A stretch of DNA of 64,000 bases from Cryptomeria japonica (taxonomy: Eukaryota > Streptophyta > Pinopsida > Cupressales > Cupressaceae), in contig NC_081415.1 in the NCBI RefSeq assembly GCF_030272615.1, positions 373,531,009-373,595,008 on the forward strand, read 5' to 3'. A model generated the notes under the pieces. It was given only the letters and a program-made list of their open reading frames with translations. It searched no databases and had not been told where the DNA came from. The number at the start of each line of letters is the position of its first letter. The stretch's first letter is position 1. Positions 44,846-55,902 of the stretch are shown here, one piece after another. The position numbers and the translations under genes are program-made.

Positions 44846-46329
44846 TGATGCTCTGCAAAAAGGGATGTCAGTTAGGATAAAAAAAAACAAAACAAGAAAC
44901 AAGAAACCAATTGTTAGATGTTAGTGTTAGAAATCATAAACTAAAGACTATCCTAAACAGGAATACCAAGAGACACTATAAGCAAAATAGAGCATTTAAT
45001 AAAGACAACAAATGCAACAAGGCATCTCCAAATGCCTTCCACCATGCTTGTAGCTCCTCCTCCCTTATTCCTCTCCTCTCCAAGTTCCAAATGAGTGTAG
45101 CTCTTAGTAGCTTTTTGCACTATGGATGCCATATGGAGGTTCAAGATCAAAAATGATTGACTATGAAAATGCAAGTGTAAAAAAAACTAATTTTAGATGC
45201 TTATGAAATGGAAATGATTTATTTTAGTCCAAAATAATAATATATTAGTGATTTATGCTAAATTCTCTTCTCTAAAATTAACTATAATGTAAATGCATAC
45301 AAGTTTTTCGGATCTGGATTATGAAGAAATTATCTCTATTTATAGGTAAAATGGAGCAATGGATGGTTGAGAATGAGTAATCTCAACAAGGGTCAAGATT
45401 AAATGGTTTAAGATATGTGAGGAATTTCAACCCAATCCTAGGATGATAAGTGTCAACATGAGAGGGGTTGAGGGGAAAGGGAAGAAGCATTAAATGCTTG
45501 ACATGACCTGAGGGTTAACTTGGGAGGTAGGGTTAAGGTTGAGTTGAGTGAATAAATTCATTATTCAAAGAATAATGCTTTTATCCAATTGATAAACTCT
45601 TGTGCAAGAGTTAGTGAGGATAACTATGGTCAGAGCAATAAATGCTTGAGGAGACACATGGGTCACAAGAGGGTTGAGTTAGAGGTCAAAGTCCCTAACC
45701 ATGGGTGCAAGTGGATCTAACCATAAATGGTTATGTAAGAGCCATTAATGGTCATGTAAGAGCCATTAGTGGTTTGGAAGACTTTAGAGGTTAAATTGTT
45801 GGACACATAAAGCATTAAATGCTTTTCAAAGACTTTGGAGTCTTTGAGAAGTGACTCCAAGTTGCTTAGGAATATGGCAATAATTAGGGGATGGATTAGG
45901 CTAATTAGGAATGGGTAAGAAGAATCTAGAAGGGGATTAGGATTGCAAGTGGGTTTGGTGGGTGAGGGAAAATAGGATTTTTATAAAAATAAAATTCATT
46001 TATTTCAACATATAGGTGCAACTTGCATTTTTAGGAGAATGCAAGTGGGGGAGGGGGGGATTTAATGATTTAAATAAATATTTTATTTAATTTATTTAAA
46101 AGAGGAAAGGGGATTAAATGAAATAAATAGAATTTATTCATTTAATTGATTGTGAATTTAGTTTAATGAATTAATTAAAATAAATTCAATAATTTATTTA
46201 ATTAATAGGAGAATGTTTGAAGATGAATTAATTAAATGTTAATTTAATTAACTATTGGCTAGTGGGTTTTTTAATCAAATAGATATCAAATATTCATTTA
46301 ATTAAACTGGACAGATTTATTGTACTACA
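44846..46329 (-). repeat. K 5' LTR
   Basis: Starts (plus) TGATGCTCTGCAAAAAGGG and ends TGTACTACA at 46329, followed by CTATT. Read on the minus strand it begins TGTAGTACAATAAATC. It matches 26224-27703; in the first 190 bases I count roughly 15 differences, giving an old insertion. Confidence 0.92.
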
Positions 46330-47471
46330 CTATTTATAGGTAAGCCTCTGTACCAATCCCTTGCAACACACACCAGAGACTGCACAAACAATTTCATGAT
46401 GACATCTTTGTTGGTAATCTCATAATCATTTATCATGTCACCAAAAGACTTTAAGTGCTCCTCTGCACTTATGGCATTGTTGCCAGCAAATTTGTAAGGC
46501 TTGTCCCTCACTTCAATAGGAACATGGTTTGGGTATCCCAGGATTCCATCAAAAAAAAGTTGTTTATACAACTCGAGATTAATGGGTCTTCTTTGGAACT
46601 GGTTACCAGTAGGGTTATTACCCATGTTCATTCTCATATTAGGACCATAAGTTAGAGGGACTTGGTTATTTTGATTGGTAATAGGAACTTGATTTACTGG
46701 GACAATATCACGAAAAGGGACAGAATTGCTTTGACTATTAGGGGCATGTTGATTCTGAATTAGAACAATATTTACAGGTAAGGTTGACTGAATTTTGACT
46801 GCAGGATGTGAGATATACTGAGGTGGTGGCTTATTTGGATCTGTTGAAGGAAAGATTATGGGAGGACCCTTTAGGTAATCAATTTTTGTTTTAACTTCTT
46901 TATTGGTTTCTTCTAATTCAACTCTCTCCAATTCCTTTTGCAGATCTTCCCTTTCTCTTCTCATTCTTTCTATTTCTATTTCATGTGCAGATAATCTATG
47001 AGATATCTCTTCTATAGTTTTAGACCCAGATCCAGTCTCCATGACCTTATTTTTCCCTTTGTCAATAGTATTTATGGTGGGTTGTGGGTCACTATGAACC
47101 TCTCTACTAGCTTGCACAATAATTTTATGTTTTGGATTGGTGTTAACAAACATATTTTCTCTGATAACCAAGCCTTCTACATCACTCTTGGGTTTTTCTT
47201 GGGTAAATAGTTCAAGATCTGTGATCTGCCTCAATAGCCTATCTCTCTCAATCAATTTAGCCTTGATCTTATTTTCTTTATTTATTTCTTTTTACCTTCT
47301 TAATGAGATTAGATGATGAACTCTTCTATTAAGAACCTCAATCTCTTGGGATACTTCATCTAAATCTGGGAAGATCTCTTTTGAAATCTAATACTTGGAC
47401 TTGATCAATATCAATCAAACTAATATTTCTATCTATAGTTCGAGGTACAGAATCCATCCTAACATTGGAAC
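46330..47471 (-). pseudogene. Element H gag, middle part
   Basis: From 47255 leftwards: MIERDRLLRQITDLELFTQE, a coiled-coil-like EIERMRREREDLQKELERVE, a Pro/Asn/Gln-rich stretch, then the gag core start KQLFFDGILGYPNHVPIEVR, FAGNNAISAEEHLKSFGDMI and NKDVIMKLFVQSLVCVARDW with YRGLPINS. It joins in frame across K to SICSWEEFKN at 26218. Upstream (47256-47471) the frame shifts, with MDSVPRTIDRNISLIDIDQV near 47455, and joins across J to 57278. Confidence 0.85.
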
Positions 47472-48841
47472 CGTAGACATCTAAAAATGGTCAATGCTTG
47501 TGGAGTCATACTTTAACATTTGCGCATTGCCTTATTTTAGGGTTCTTGTGTCGCATTAACATTTCTTCTATGTTGTGCACTTGGTCATTATCATTTGCGA
47601 GCATCGAGTTCTTCTTCTGCATTCCTCATTTTTCTCACTTTTGAATTAGGTCTTGTCAATAGAAATCTTCAATCATGATTTTGGTCGATCTTATCCTGTC
47701 GCATCATGGTGCATGCTCATTTATCATCATTTTGAACATCATCAATCCTAATCAATGATAGAATTAGGGTTTTGTCCTCTTGTCAATCTTTCAATCATCT
47801 TTAGCTTGTTAGTAATCCTTTGCGATTATCAACTTGTCAATCTCATCATTTTGTGATTGATTCGTCATCGATCCTTGTCCTTGTCAATCTTGTCATTTTG
47901 CGATCGATTTGTCATTGATCCTTGTCCTTTTCAATCATGTCAATTCGGATCGATTAGTCATTGTTCCTCATCAATTGGCACCTATCAATTTGATCTCCTT
48001 GTCAATCTTGGTCAATTTGTCATTGATTTTTGTCAACCAATCTCAATCATTTATCAACATTGGTCCTTTGTCAATTAGAATCATGATCGAACCTACATTA
48101 ATTTCTTGTTGTCTTGACCTAATTCCTTTGCCCTCTTATTTCTAGGGTTTTATGATTTGTTCATTTAATCATTTTCTTCTTCTTTATGGGTTGAATAAAT
48201 CTATTTATTTAGTCTTAGGTCTCTTTCATGAATTAATTAATGGATGAAAACCTATTAATTAATTCACCTAATTTCTATTTCATCTTTTTCCTCAATTTTC
48301 TAATTTGCTAATTTCTCCTAATTTCTAATTTCTATTTCTACTTCAATTTTGTCATAATTTGTCATACATCTTGCATAGAAACTTGCCATAATTTGTGCAT
48401 AATTTGTCATACTCCTTGCACAGAAAATTGTCATTTGTCATAATTTTGCCATTCTTGATTTGAATTTCCTTTCAAATCTCTTCATGCTAATCTTTTCCTC
48501 TCTCCAATTTGTCTATAAATTGGATGATTTTCTTCAATGAAGGAATAAATCAATCACATTTTTGAGTAACCTTATGCTATGAATTTCATCTCTCAACAAC
48601 TTGATTTCCACATGCATTTTGCACTTGTAGGTGAGATCCACATCAAATTTGAAGTTGAAATAAGAACAATGGAGCCACATGAAGGAGATATTTGCGTCGG
48701 TTTGCTTCAATTTCATTCAATTTGAATATCTTGTCTTTATGTCTTCATTGATTGGATTAGGATTGCTTTCATTGCAGTTTTAGATTTTGTGATTGTCCTA
48801 ATTGCTATTTGTTTTGATGCTTCCCAATTTCCTGATCTACA
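47472..48841 (+). repeat. J 5' LTR
   Basis: Starts CGTAGACATCTAAAAATGG (T to C change in the first base relative to the 3' LTR) and ends CCTGATCTACA. It contains a 47-bp tandem triplet (starts 47833, 47880, 47927) with GCGATCGATT/TCATCGATCC text, and a TATA-like CTATAAATTGG near 48512. Confidence 0.88.
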
Positions 48842-48845
48842 TTTT

Positions 48846-48858
48846 TGGTGAACCCGAC
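48846..48858 (+). other. J primer binding site (tRNA-Trp)
   Basis: TGGTGAACCCGAC follows the LTR after four T residues; the next bases ATGAA match tRNA-Trp at four of five, so 17 of 18 in all. Confidence 0.85.
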
Positions 48859-48877
48859 ATGAACTAACCCCTTAACC

Positions 48878-49207
48878 ATGTTTTCAGTGCTTTTTGAGCT
48901 GTTTGCAGGTGAAAAACTCAAGAAATGGGGTGACTCAGAGCTTTTTGGACACTTCTGCGTCTGTGTTGAGGCATTATGCGCCTATGTTGAGGCATTCTGT
49001 GCCTGTGTTGATGAGTTTTGTGCCTATGTAGATGGGTTTTGCGCCTATGTTGATGGGTTTTATGCCTGTTTTGATTGGTTATGCGCCTATGTTGAGTCAT
49101 TATGTGCTTGTGTAAGGCCAGAAATAGAGGTAAAATTAGTTGTTTTTATTTGTAAGTTTGTTTGTTTTCATTCTCTTTCTTGCATTCTGGTTTTTTTTTT
49201 GTACTAA
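48878..49207 (+). CDS. J short frame with heptapeptide repeats
   Basis: A 109-codon frame begins MFSVLFELFAGEKLKKWGDS only 20 bases after the primer site. Residues about 27-80 are seven copies of a 7-residue unit of the type C-A-Y-V-[DE]-[GA]-F, coded by exact 21-bp DNA units (48956-49102, plus a part unit). The end is hydrophobic (VVFICKFVCFHSLSCILVFF). No domain is recognised. It may be a small Cys-rich protein or just a tandem repeat that stays open because 21 is divisible by three. Confidence 0.35.
   Translation: MFSVLFELFAGEKLKKWGDSELFGHFCVCVEALCAYVEAFCACVDEFCAYVDGFCAYVDGFYACFDWLCAYVESLCACVRPEIEVKLVVFICKFVCFHSLSCILVFFLY
48956..49117 (+). repeat. 21-bp tandem repeat in J
   Basis: Seven full units of the form TGCGCCTATGTTGATGGGTTT and a partial eighth, with no length change between units. 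Starts 48956, 48977, 48998, 49019, 49040, 49061, 49082. Confidence 0.88.
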
Positions 49208-50867
49208 TACTCTGTGCAGCATCTTGGTGTTATGTGTGACGAAGACTAAAAATGCAACTACTAATGAATCTTATGCAGGACGTGGTCAAAGACTCTCATT
49301 AAAATATCTTGCTTGCAATTTTTATAGTAGTTGCACATTTCATTTCTTAAAGGTTAACGAACACCATGCATGCTTTGTATGTTTTTAATTTGATTGCATG
49401 TTTTAACCCTTAGAACTGGGCCTACCTCCTGATTTGCCTGGCACTTCGCACAGGCATTGGTGAGAGGGAACGACCCAAAGTGGTGACGGGCTAAAGCCAA
49501 GCTCTTCCGAACCACTCTAAATAACTGTGGATGCAACGAAAGTTGTAGACAATGGGTGCCAGAATGGTATTGTGATGATTTATTCACCAGATCAATACCC
49601 ACCTGAATGGATGCCCTTACTAGAATCTCTTGTTTTTAGATGCCAAAATTCTTCTATCTGTTGGCTTAGGCGTTGTGATATGCACATGCCGAAGACACCT
49701 CTCATGTACTCCTCAATTAGAGATAGCAAGTTCTTGGGAAGTGATGCCCCTTGAACTTGAAGCTTGGTATGCCCGAGAAGTGAGTGCATTGTAAGGGGGA
49801 GCCAGTGCTACCAAGTGTCTAGCTATCCGGTTGAGTGTTGTATTTTATGGTTAGAGGATTCAACAGATATTGCCCTTGCTAGCCATAGGATTTGTTGTGA
49901 ATGTGCTTGATTGTCTTGAGTCAAAGTCAAACAAACATTTTGTCTTTCGTGATTGTCAAAGGTTAAATCAAAAACAAACTTTCAAAAGTGCTCATAATCA
50001 ACTTGGGTTTTCAAAATCAACAACATTCAATTAAAAACAAAATCCAAACAAAAGTCCAAATTTGTCCAAGTATTCATCCAACATTTGAACATGGCTTGTC
50101 AAAACATTGAATGTCTTTGTTTCAAAATTCATGTCACTTTAGGCTAGGTTTTGCATAGTCCAACTTAGGTCCTAGGACATATTGTCATCTCCCTTCATTT
50201 TAGTCCTTTTCATTGCAAGCGTCCTCATTTTGCACTTAGGTTCAAAATCATTTCCCTAAGTTTGCATTTCATTGTCATATCCAAGCTAGATTTCCATTTA
50301 GGTGACATTTGTGCATTATCCTTATCATGCTAAAATTAGGTCTTGCCTAGGTTGCATTTTGCATGTTCCAAGTCATTGGTCTTCGCATATCCTTATCATT
50401 GTATTGTCATCTTGTCTTGGCTTCATCTTGTCATATCATATCCTTAGATCATTTTCATGTCATATCCTAAGTCATTGTCATAATCATTGCCTTCTTGCAT
50501 TTAGTCTCAAAATTTTGGTTTGTCAAACTTGAAAAATCAAAACTTTGGATGATACCCTAAGTTGTTGTTAGGGAGTCTTGACCTTGTCTAAAATTTGTCC
50601 TTTCATTAATATCATTTTTGTCAAACCTAGCTTAGTATCCAAGCATATAGGTGAGACATTGTCAATTTGTCCAATTGTCATTTGGTCCTTTGTCCTTTAA
50701 GGTCTTGACTTCATTTCAATTTCCCAAGGTTGTGTCTTTAGCTTTGCATTTCAAAAGTTTGTCTCCAAAAATTCAAAAGGTACAAAAACATTAAGTTGCA
50801 TTGTCATCCTTTTATGTTGCATTTGTCAATCCCATTAGTTGCATTGCATAGTGACATGTTTGTTGAA
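49208..50867 (+). other. J leader, noncoding
   Basis: This 1.66-kb stretch has no clear gene. A conserved-looking, less A/T-rich part (about 49400-49860) contains AACGACCCAAAGTGGTGACG and short open runs on both strands without recognisable domains. From 49900 onwards it is built of TTGTCAAA, TCATATCC and CATTTTGC words. Confidence 0.45.
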
Positions 50868-53572
50868 ATGAGGTCTCAACCTTCTTACGAAGCCATGTTA
50901 TCACAATTGAGAAATCAATCATGTCAATCCAATCTCTACATGTCTTAGAACTTGGATCAAACTTATCATGATGATGTAAATGTCCAAATACAAAAACTAG
51001 AGGAGAAACTAGCTCAAGAAAAGGAGATTTTGGAACAAAAAGTGAAAAACATTGAGAAGAATAGATCACAAATGTCCAAAATATTTAAAAAATTTCCAGG
51101 TCAAAATCCAAAGATTGAGCCAATTGATGTAAGATCTCTTATCGAACAATCAAACATACCAGATCTCCTCTCACAAATAGAGATGATGAAATAATTTCAA
51201 GAAAAGAGACAACAACATTATGTGCCTCCACAACAAGAACAAGAATGTGTTTACTATCAATCAGATTTTCAACCATCACAACCAATTGTTCAACAGTTCG
51301 AACATTTCCAAAAGACACAACCAATGATCCTACATATATGACCAACACAACCAATGGTCCAATTTCAACAATATTTCCAACCAACTATTAATTATTGACA
51401 ACAAACTCAATATCAACAACCACAACCAAACATTCAAAAACAAAGGTTGTAGCATACACCAAGCCAAATTTTGAACATGTCAAACCAATTTGATCAACAT
51501 CTAGTTTGAAATCAAAACATGACATCAGACCAGAACCAACTCCTTGCCAAACAAGTTCAAATTCTAGATACAACTATGTCAAAACCTCAAAAGAAAGGTG
51601 GCCTTATTGCAAGGATCTTAAGGAAATTACCAAGTGAGTCCTTTGAGGAAGATCAAGATAATACACTTATGTCTAGAAATGCTTCATCTCCCCACAAACA
51701 AATTGACTCTCCAGTGGCATCTATCCCTACACCTTTGGAATTTTCACAAGAACCTTCCATATTGTCCTCATCAAACAATACACCCAAGGATGAAATTATC
51801 CAAGGGCTATCCATAATTAATTTCCAAGATAATCCAATTCATGATGCACATCCTTGTCATGTTTCAGAAATACAAGACCCAATGCCACCATGCACTTTAT
51901 TGCCATTACCTATTTTAGAGGACCCCATTCGAAGTCCCTCTTCCTCATGTTCAAGCATTGATTCCTTGCTAGAATCCATCATAAATGTTCAAAGTGCATT
52001 GTCTTCATGCCAAAACATTGATTCCTTGTCAGAATCGCCCATGCATATCCAAAGTCCAACCCCATGTCAAGAGGATAATTTAGAGCATGAAGAAATGTGT
52101 CTTAAAAAAGATCAAGATCAAGATCTTGAAACCTTATCATCCCATCCAATTGTTGACCAGGATCTCATCTTCCCAGAAACTCATGATGATTCCCCTATTC
52201 TTGTCCATCCTATCCAAAGTCCTATTGACACTCCATTCCCCGAGCAAGATCAAGATATCCTAGTCCATCCAATCTCAAACGATCCCCTTCCATTTCATGA
52301 AAAAAATGTCCTTTCAAATCCCATTGGCATTCCACTTCCTAAGAAAGATCAAGATATCCTTTCCATCCTTTCTGATGATCCCATTAAAAGTCAAGAGCAA
52401 AGCACCTTTAAAGAGGATTCCAATGATCTTCCTCCTTGTCAAGATCAAATTATTCCTTTAAATCCTCGACAAGATCCTTTTGTTCCTCCTTCTCCTTGTC
52501 TTAATGCTCCATATACACTCCAAGATCATATTTCTTTTGATGATCCCATTATTTTTCCCATTCCATCTCTTGAAGAGCCTGTCATTGAACCATGTCCACT
52601 ACACAATCCTAGTCCCCCTCATGATCCTAATACCCCTCATGATTTTAGTGTGTCAATGCAAGATGTTCATGAACCCTCGACATGCATAATGGGTTCTTCC
52701 ACTTTGGTGCAATCCGAACCACTTCAAGATCTCATTATTTCTCTCATATCATATCCACCTCATAATGGACTCGCATCTTCTTCCCAAAGAAAAGAGTATC
52801 CTACAAGTCAAGATATTCATAAAGGCAAAGGAGTAGATCTCCATAAGCAAGAATCCCTTCAAGTTAAAGAAAATATTTAGGGTCATGGCCTCAGTGAAAT
52901 TCCTCAAGACGAGGGTACCCCTACTAAATCCAACATCCCTTCAAAATCCAAACATATCCCTTCCCCATCATACTTTCCATCCATCTTAGGTCCTTATATT
53001 CCTTCACCCTCTATGCAAGGTCATCAAAGGCACAAATCCTTGAGTAAATTTCATCCATCCAAAAGAACTCCACTTCATTCCTATCCATCCATGCATTCCT
53101 TTCCCCCTCCAAGCAATTTGGATGCCAAGCATAAAAGTCATAAGTCTAAAAATCCACATGTATTCAAGGATCAACATGTCCAATCTAATCAACATGTCAA
53201 AGAAAAGAAAAATATGATCCAAAAAGAAAAAGAAAAATCCAAAAGGTCACGAAGGCCCATTGCTCAAAAAAAAAAGTCAAAATATATATGGGTTCCTAAA
53301 TCCCTTATGCAAGCGATGCACTCCAAGGAACCACAAAAGCATGAAGAATCAAAAACCATGTGGATCCCTAAGTGGCTCCCTTAAGCACAAAAGCCTAAAG
53401 AAACATCCAAATTGGCATCCAAAGTTGCTATTCCTCCATCCAACCCTCTCAAATTTGTTCCTCCATTACCTTCATCCATTTTGGGCCCTTATGTCCCAAA
53501 ATCCCAAGCTATTCCTCCATCCAAATCTCACAATCTGAGATCCATTTTTCCTCCATCAATCCACCACCCATA
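50868..53572 (+). pseudogene. J long frame: coiled-coil, Gln-rich, Pro/Ser/Asp-rich protein
   Basis: From ATG 50868 one frame runs about 900 codons with about eight stops and no frame change. Longest open part is 51519-52880 (453 codons). Order: MRSQPSYEAMLSQLRNQS; a coiled coil (IQKLEEKLAQEKEILEQKVK); a Gln-rich stretch; KKGGLIARILRKLPSESFEE; a long Pro/Ser/Asp/His-rich part with repeated DDPI and QDQDIL text; a basic part (KEKEKSKRSRRPIAQKKKSK) with KYIWVPKSL and later KTMWIPKWL. No gag, zinc knuckle or enzyme motif. It takes the position of gag. A substitute structural or RNA-binding protein is possible, but I do not recognise the family. Confidence 0.55.
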
Positions 53573-55887
53573 AAGGTGTGTTCCAATGTTGATCTTGCCT
53601 TCATTTCCATCCAGTGAAGCCCAATTCTTCCAATACCCTATCCATTATCCAATGCATATTTTCCATCCTTCGATCCCTTTGATCCCATCCTTTGCATAAA
53701 TCCTTGCCTTAGTTTCATCTCATTTTCCATGTCCTTATCCGACCAACATCTTTGAGAATACTTTTAAAAGTCATGGTCCTTTTTTTTTCAAGGCTACTAT
53801 CCAAAAAAAAATATGTTTGAGTCCTTCTTCCATCCCCTATCATGTGTCCATCTTCTATTGAAAAAGTCAAAATACAAAAAAAACAAAAGACAAAAGAAAA
53901 AAGTAAAGCAAAAATAATTCGTCCACTAGTGAAAACCTGGCATACAGGCGCCTTGGGCAAGTACCATGATGAAAACCTGGCAAACAAGCATCATGCATAA
54001 TCTATGAACTTCTTGCATACCATACTTGGGGACAGGTTTTATCCTATCATATCCTTTTGTCCTTCATTGTTCCACTATCCTATCGAACCCCTGTCATTAC
54101 CCTTCATATCTTATTGTCCCTCATGTCCAGTTTCCCTTTCCACCTTTGATCTTGACAAGGCTGAGGATATTCATGAGCATCATGTATCTTGTTTGCAGCT
54201 TTTAGTCTATCATAGCTTTTGGTCTTTATCCATTTTCTTATTATAACCTTTCATCCATATTCCCTAGCTTATTGCAACTTTCTGCCACTATCCCTTAGCC
54301 AATCTCGACCTTCAGTCCATGTCCCTTATCCATTCTTGGTCTTGCTTATCCTATCCATATCTTATCACTATCCATACACTCTTTTTTGTTCCTTGATCTT
54401 GATCTGACATAAGGACACAAAATTTAAACATAGTTTCAAAAACCTCTTGACATGTCCCTCATGCCATGTTCTTGCTTTACATTGTCATATCCAGTCTCTT
54501 GTCCCATCATGCAATAGCCCTTGAAAATTGCATTTGTATTGTCTCCATGATAAAAAGCCTTTGTCTTCCTTCTATCCACCACCATTTCAGAAAGCCTATT
54601 TCTTCACCTGTCATATTCCTTGCCTTGCTAGACACTGGGGGCAAAAATCATAAAAATTGAAAAATGTCTTGAAATAATCCAAAAAAAAACATTCAAAAAA
54701 TGTCCTGAAATAATAAAAAGAAAAAAAAATCTTATAATGTCCTGAAAAAATCCCTAAAAATCATATAATATCCTGAAAAAATCCCTAAAAATCAAATAAT
54801 GTCCTGAAAAAATCCCTACAAAGTCAAATAAAGTCCTGAAAAACAAACAAAAAAAATTGTAAAAAACTCGAAATTCCTACAAAGTGAAAAACATCAAAAT
54901 CCAAAAACAATTTATTTGTCAATAAATGGTCCCCTTTGTGCATAGACAGATCGCTGAGCATACATCCAATGACAATCAATCAAACATTATGCTTTAATGA
55001 AATCACGCATTAACAGATGAACTGTTCAACTAAGCAAGCATTCAACCTGATCACAGTTGTCAGATCAATCCAAATAGCATCAACATTATCATTGGTCCTT
55101 GTCAACATTCTAATGGGTCTTATACAGGGTGTGGTATTCTCGAAATGAGACTATGTCCTGTCTTAGATGGGGTACCGCATTCCCTGAAACCAGACAGCAT
55201 GATCATTCTTGTTTTCCACTTTTGACAATCACGATTAGACTGTTTGTTTGACTTGGTTGAATTTGTGCATCTTATCTTTTTACTGATTTATCTTTGGCTT
55301 TGATCATGTTCCTATGTTGCTCGATGAAGTCACTGAGTGATTTAGAGTAACCGGGATGGTTCATGGTCCCTTTTGTTTTTTGTTGTGTTTGTTGTTTGTG
55401 GAATGTTTGTCACAAACTAGGGCAACTATATCATTGGGTGTTTGTGATAAGTACGTTCACTTTGTGAACGCCGCACATACCTCGACCCTTGATGTATGCA
55501 CCCTAGGATGCTTCACTCATTCCTTGTGTGTGATGTGTCTGTCTTTTGCAAAAGGGGTTGCGTTCCAGCTCTGGCCTTCAATGCCATGATGCTCTGCATC
55601 CGCTTTGCTACAATAAATAAAGGTTCTCACCTACTTATGTGCATTTGTGAAAGCAAGTTTTCCTTCATCTCTAACTATCCTCTGTCTAATTTCTTCTTAC
55701 TAACATTTCTTCCATCAGCCTTGGCAGTCTGTTCGAACCTATCATCTTCTGTCATTATTATCGATCACTTGGCCTCTTTTCTGGATTTTTCCGGCCAATT
55801 CCTCGAGGGGGCATGCATATGTCATTGTTATTGTCTAGGGAATTTTCATTATTGATCTTTGAAACAATGCTTAGAATCTCATTGTCT
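53573..55887 (+). other. J 3' noncoding region
   Basis: No clear gene. A duplicated phrase GAAAACCTGGCAWACA (about 53931 and 53971), a 31-bp tandem repeat (54736-54840), and T/C-rich text. The end has the polypurine tract. Confidence 0.5.
54662..54845 (+). repeat. 31-bp tandem repeat in J
   Basis: Units of the type AATGTCCTGAAAAAATCCCT start at 54736, 54767, 54798 and 54830, with two looser copies at 54662 and 54699. A-rich. Confidence 0.8.
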
Positions 55888-55902
55888 CAAAGAGGGGCAA
55901 AA
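55884..55902 (+). other. J polypurine tract
   Basis: GTCTCAAAGAGGGGCAAAA directly precedes the TGTAGACATC start of the 3' LTR. Its first 18 bases are identical to the tract of K (27704-27721, minus). Confidence 0.85.

Larger units (their letters stand above)
26224..46329 (-). mobile_element. Giant Tat-lineage gypsy element K (20.1 kb) with antisense gene
   Basis: K has LTRs of 1,480 and 1,484 bp, is flanked by perfect CTATT duplications (26219-26223, 46330-46334) and is inserted in the gag of H. From its 5' end (right): LTR, tRNA-Trp primer site, 2.9-kb leader, gag, protease, linker, RT, RNase H, archaeal-type RNase H, integrase, a 7-kb 3' region with a gene on the opposite strand for a plant mobile domain protein, polypurine tract, LTR. 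The dual RNase H and antisense extra gene are hallmarks of the Tat lineage. The LTRs differ at several percent of sites by eye, and pol has many stops, so it is an old, dead copy. Confidence 0.92.

Noticed and set aside
48918-49100. Minus-strand frame rich in His, Arg and Gln
   Set aside because: It is the reverse reading of the 21-bp tandem repeat; any repeat with a length divisible by three stays open on several frames.
48956-49117. CRISPR-like array
   Set aside because: Repeats are contiguous with no unique spacers, and the DNA is a plant retrotransposon.
52480-52689. Plus-strand Leu-rich frame that looks like a membrane protein
   Set aside because: It is a shifted reading of the Pro/Ser-rich J frame; T-rich second positions give Leu and Ile.
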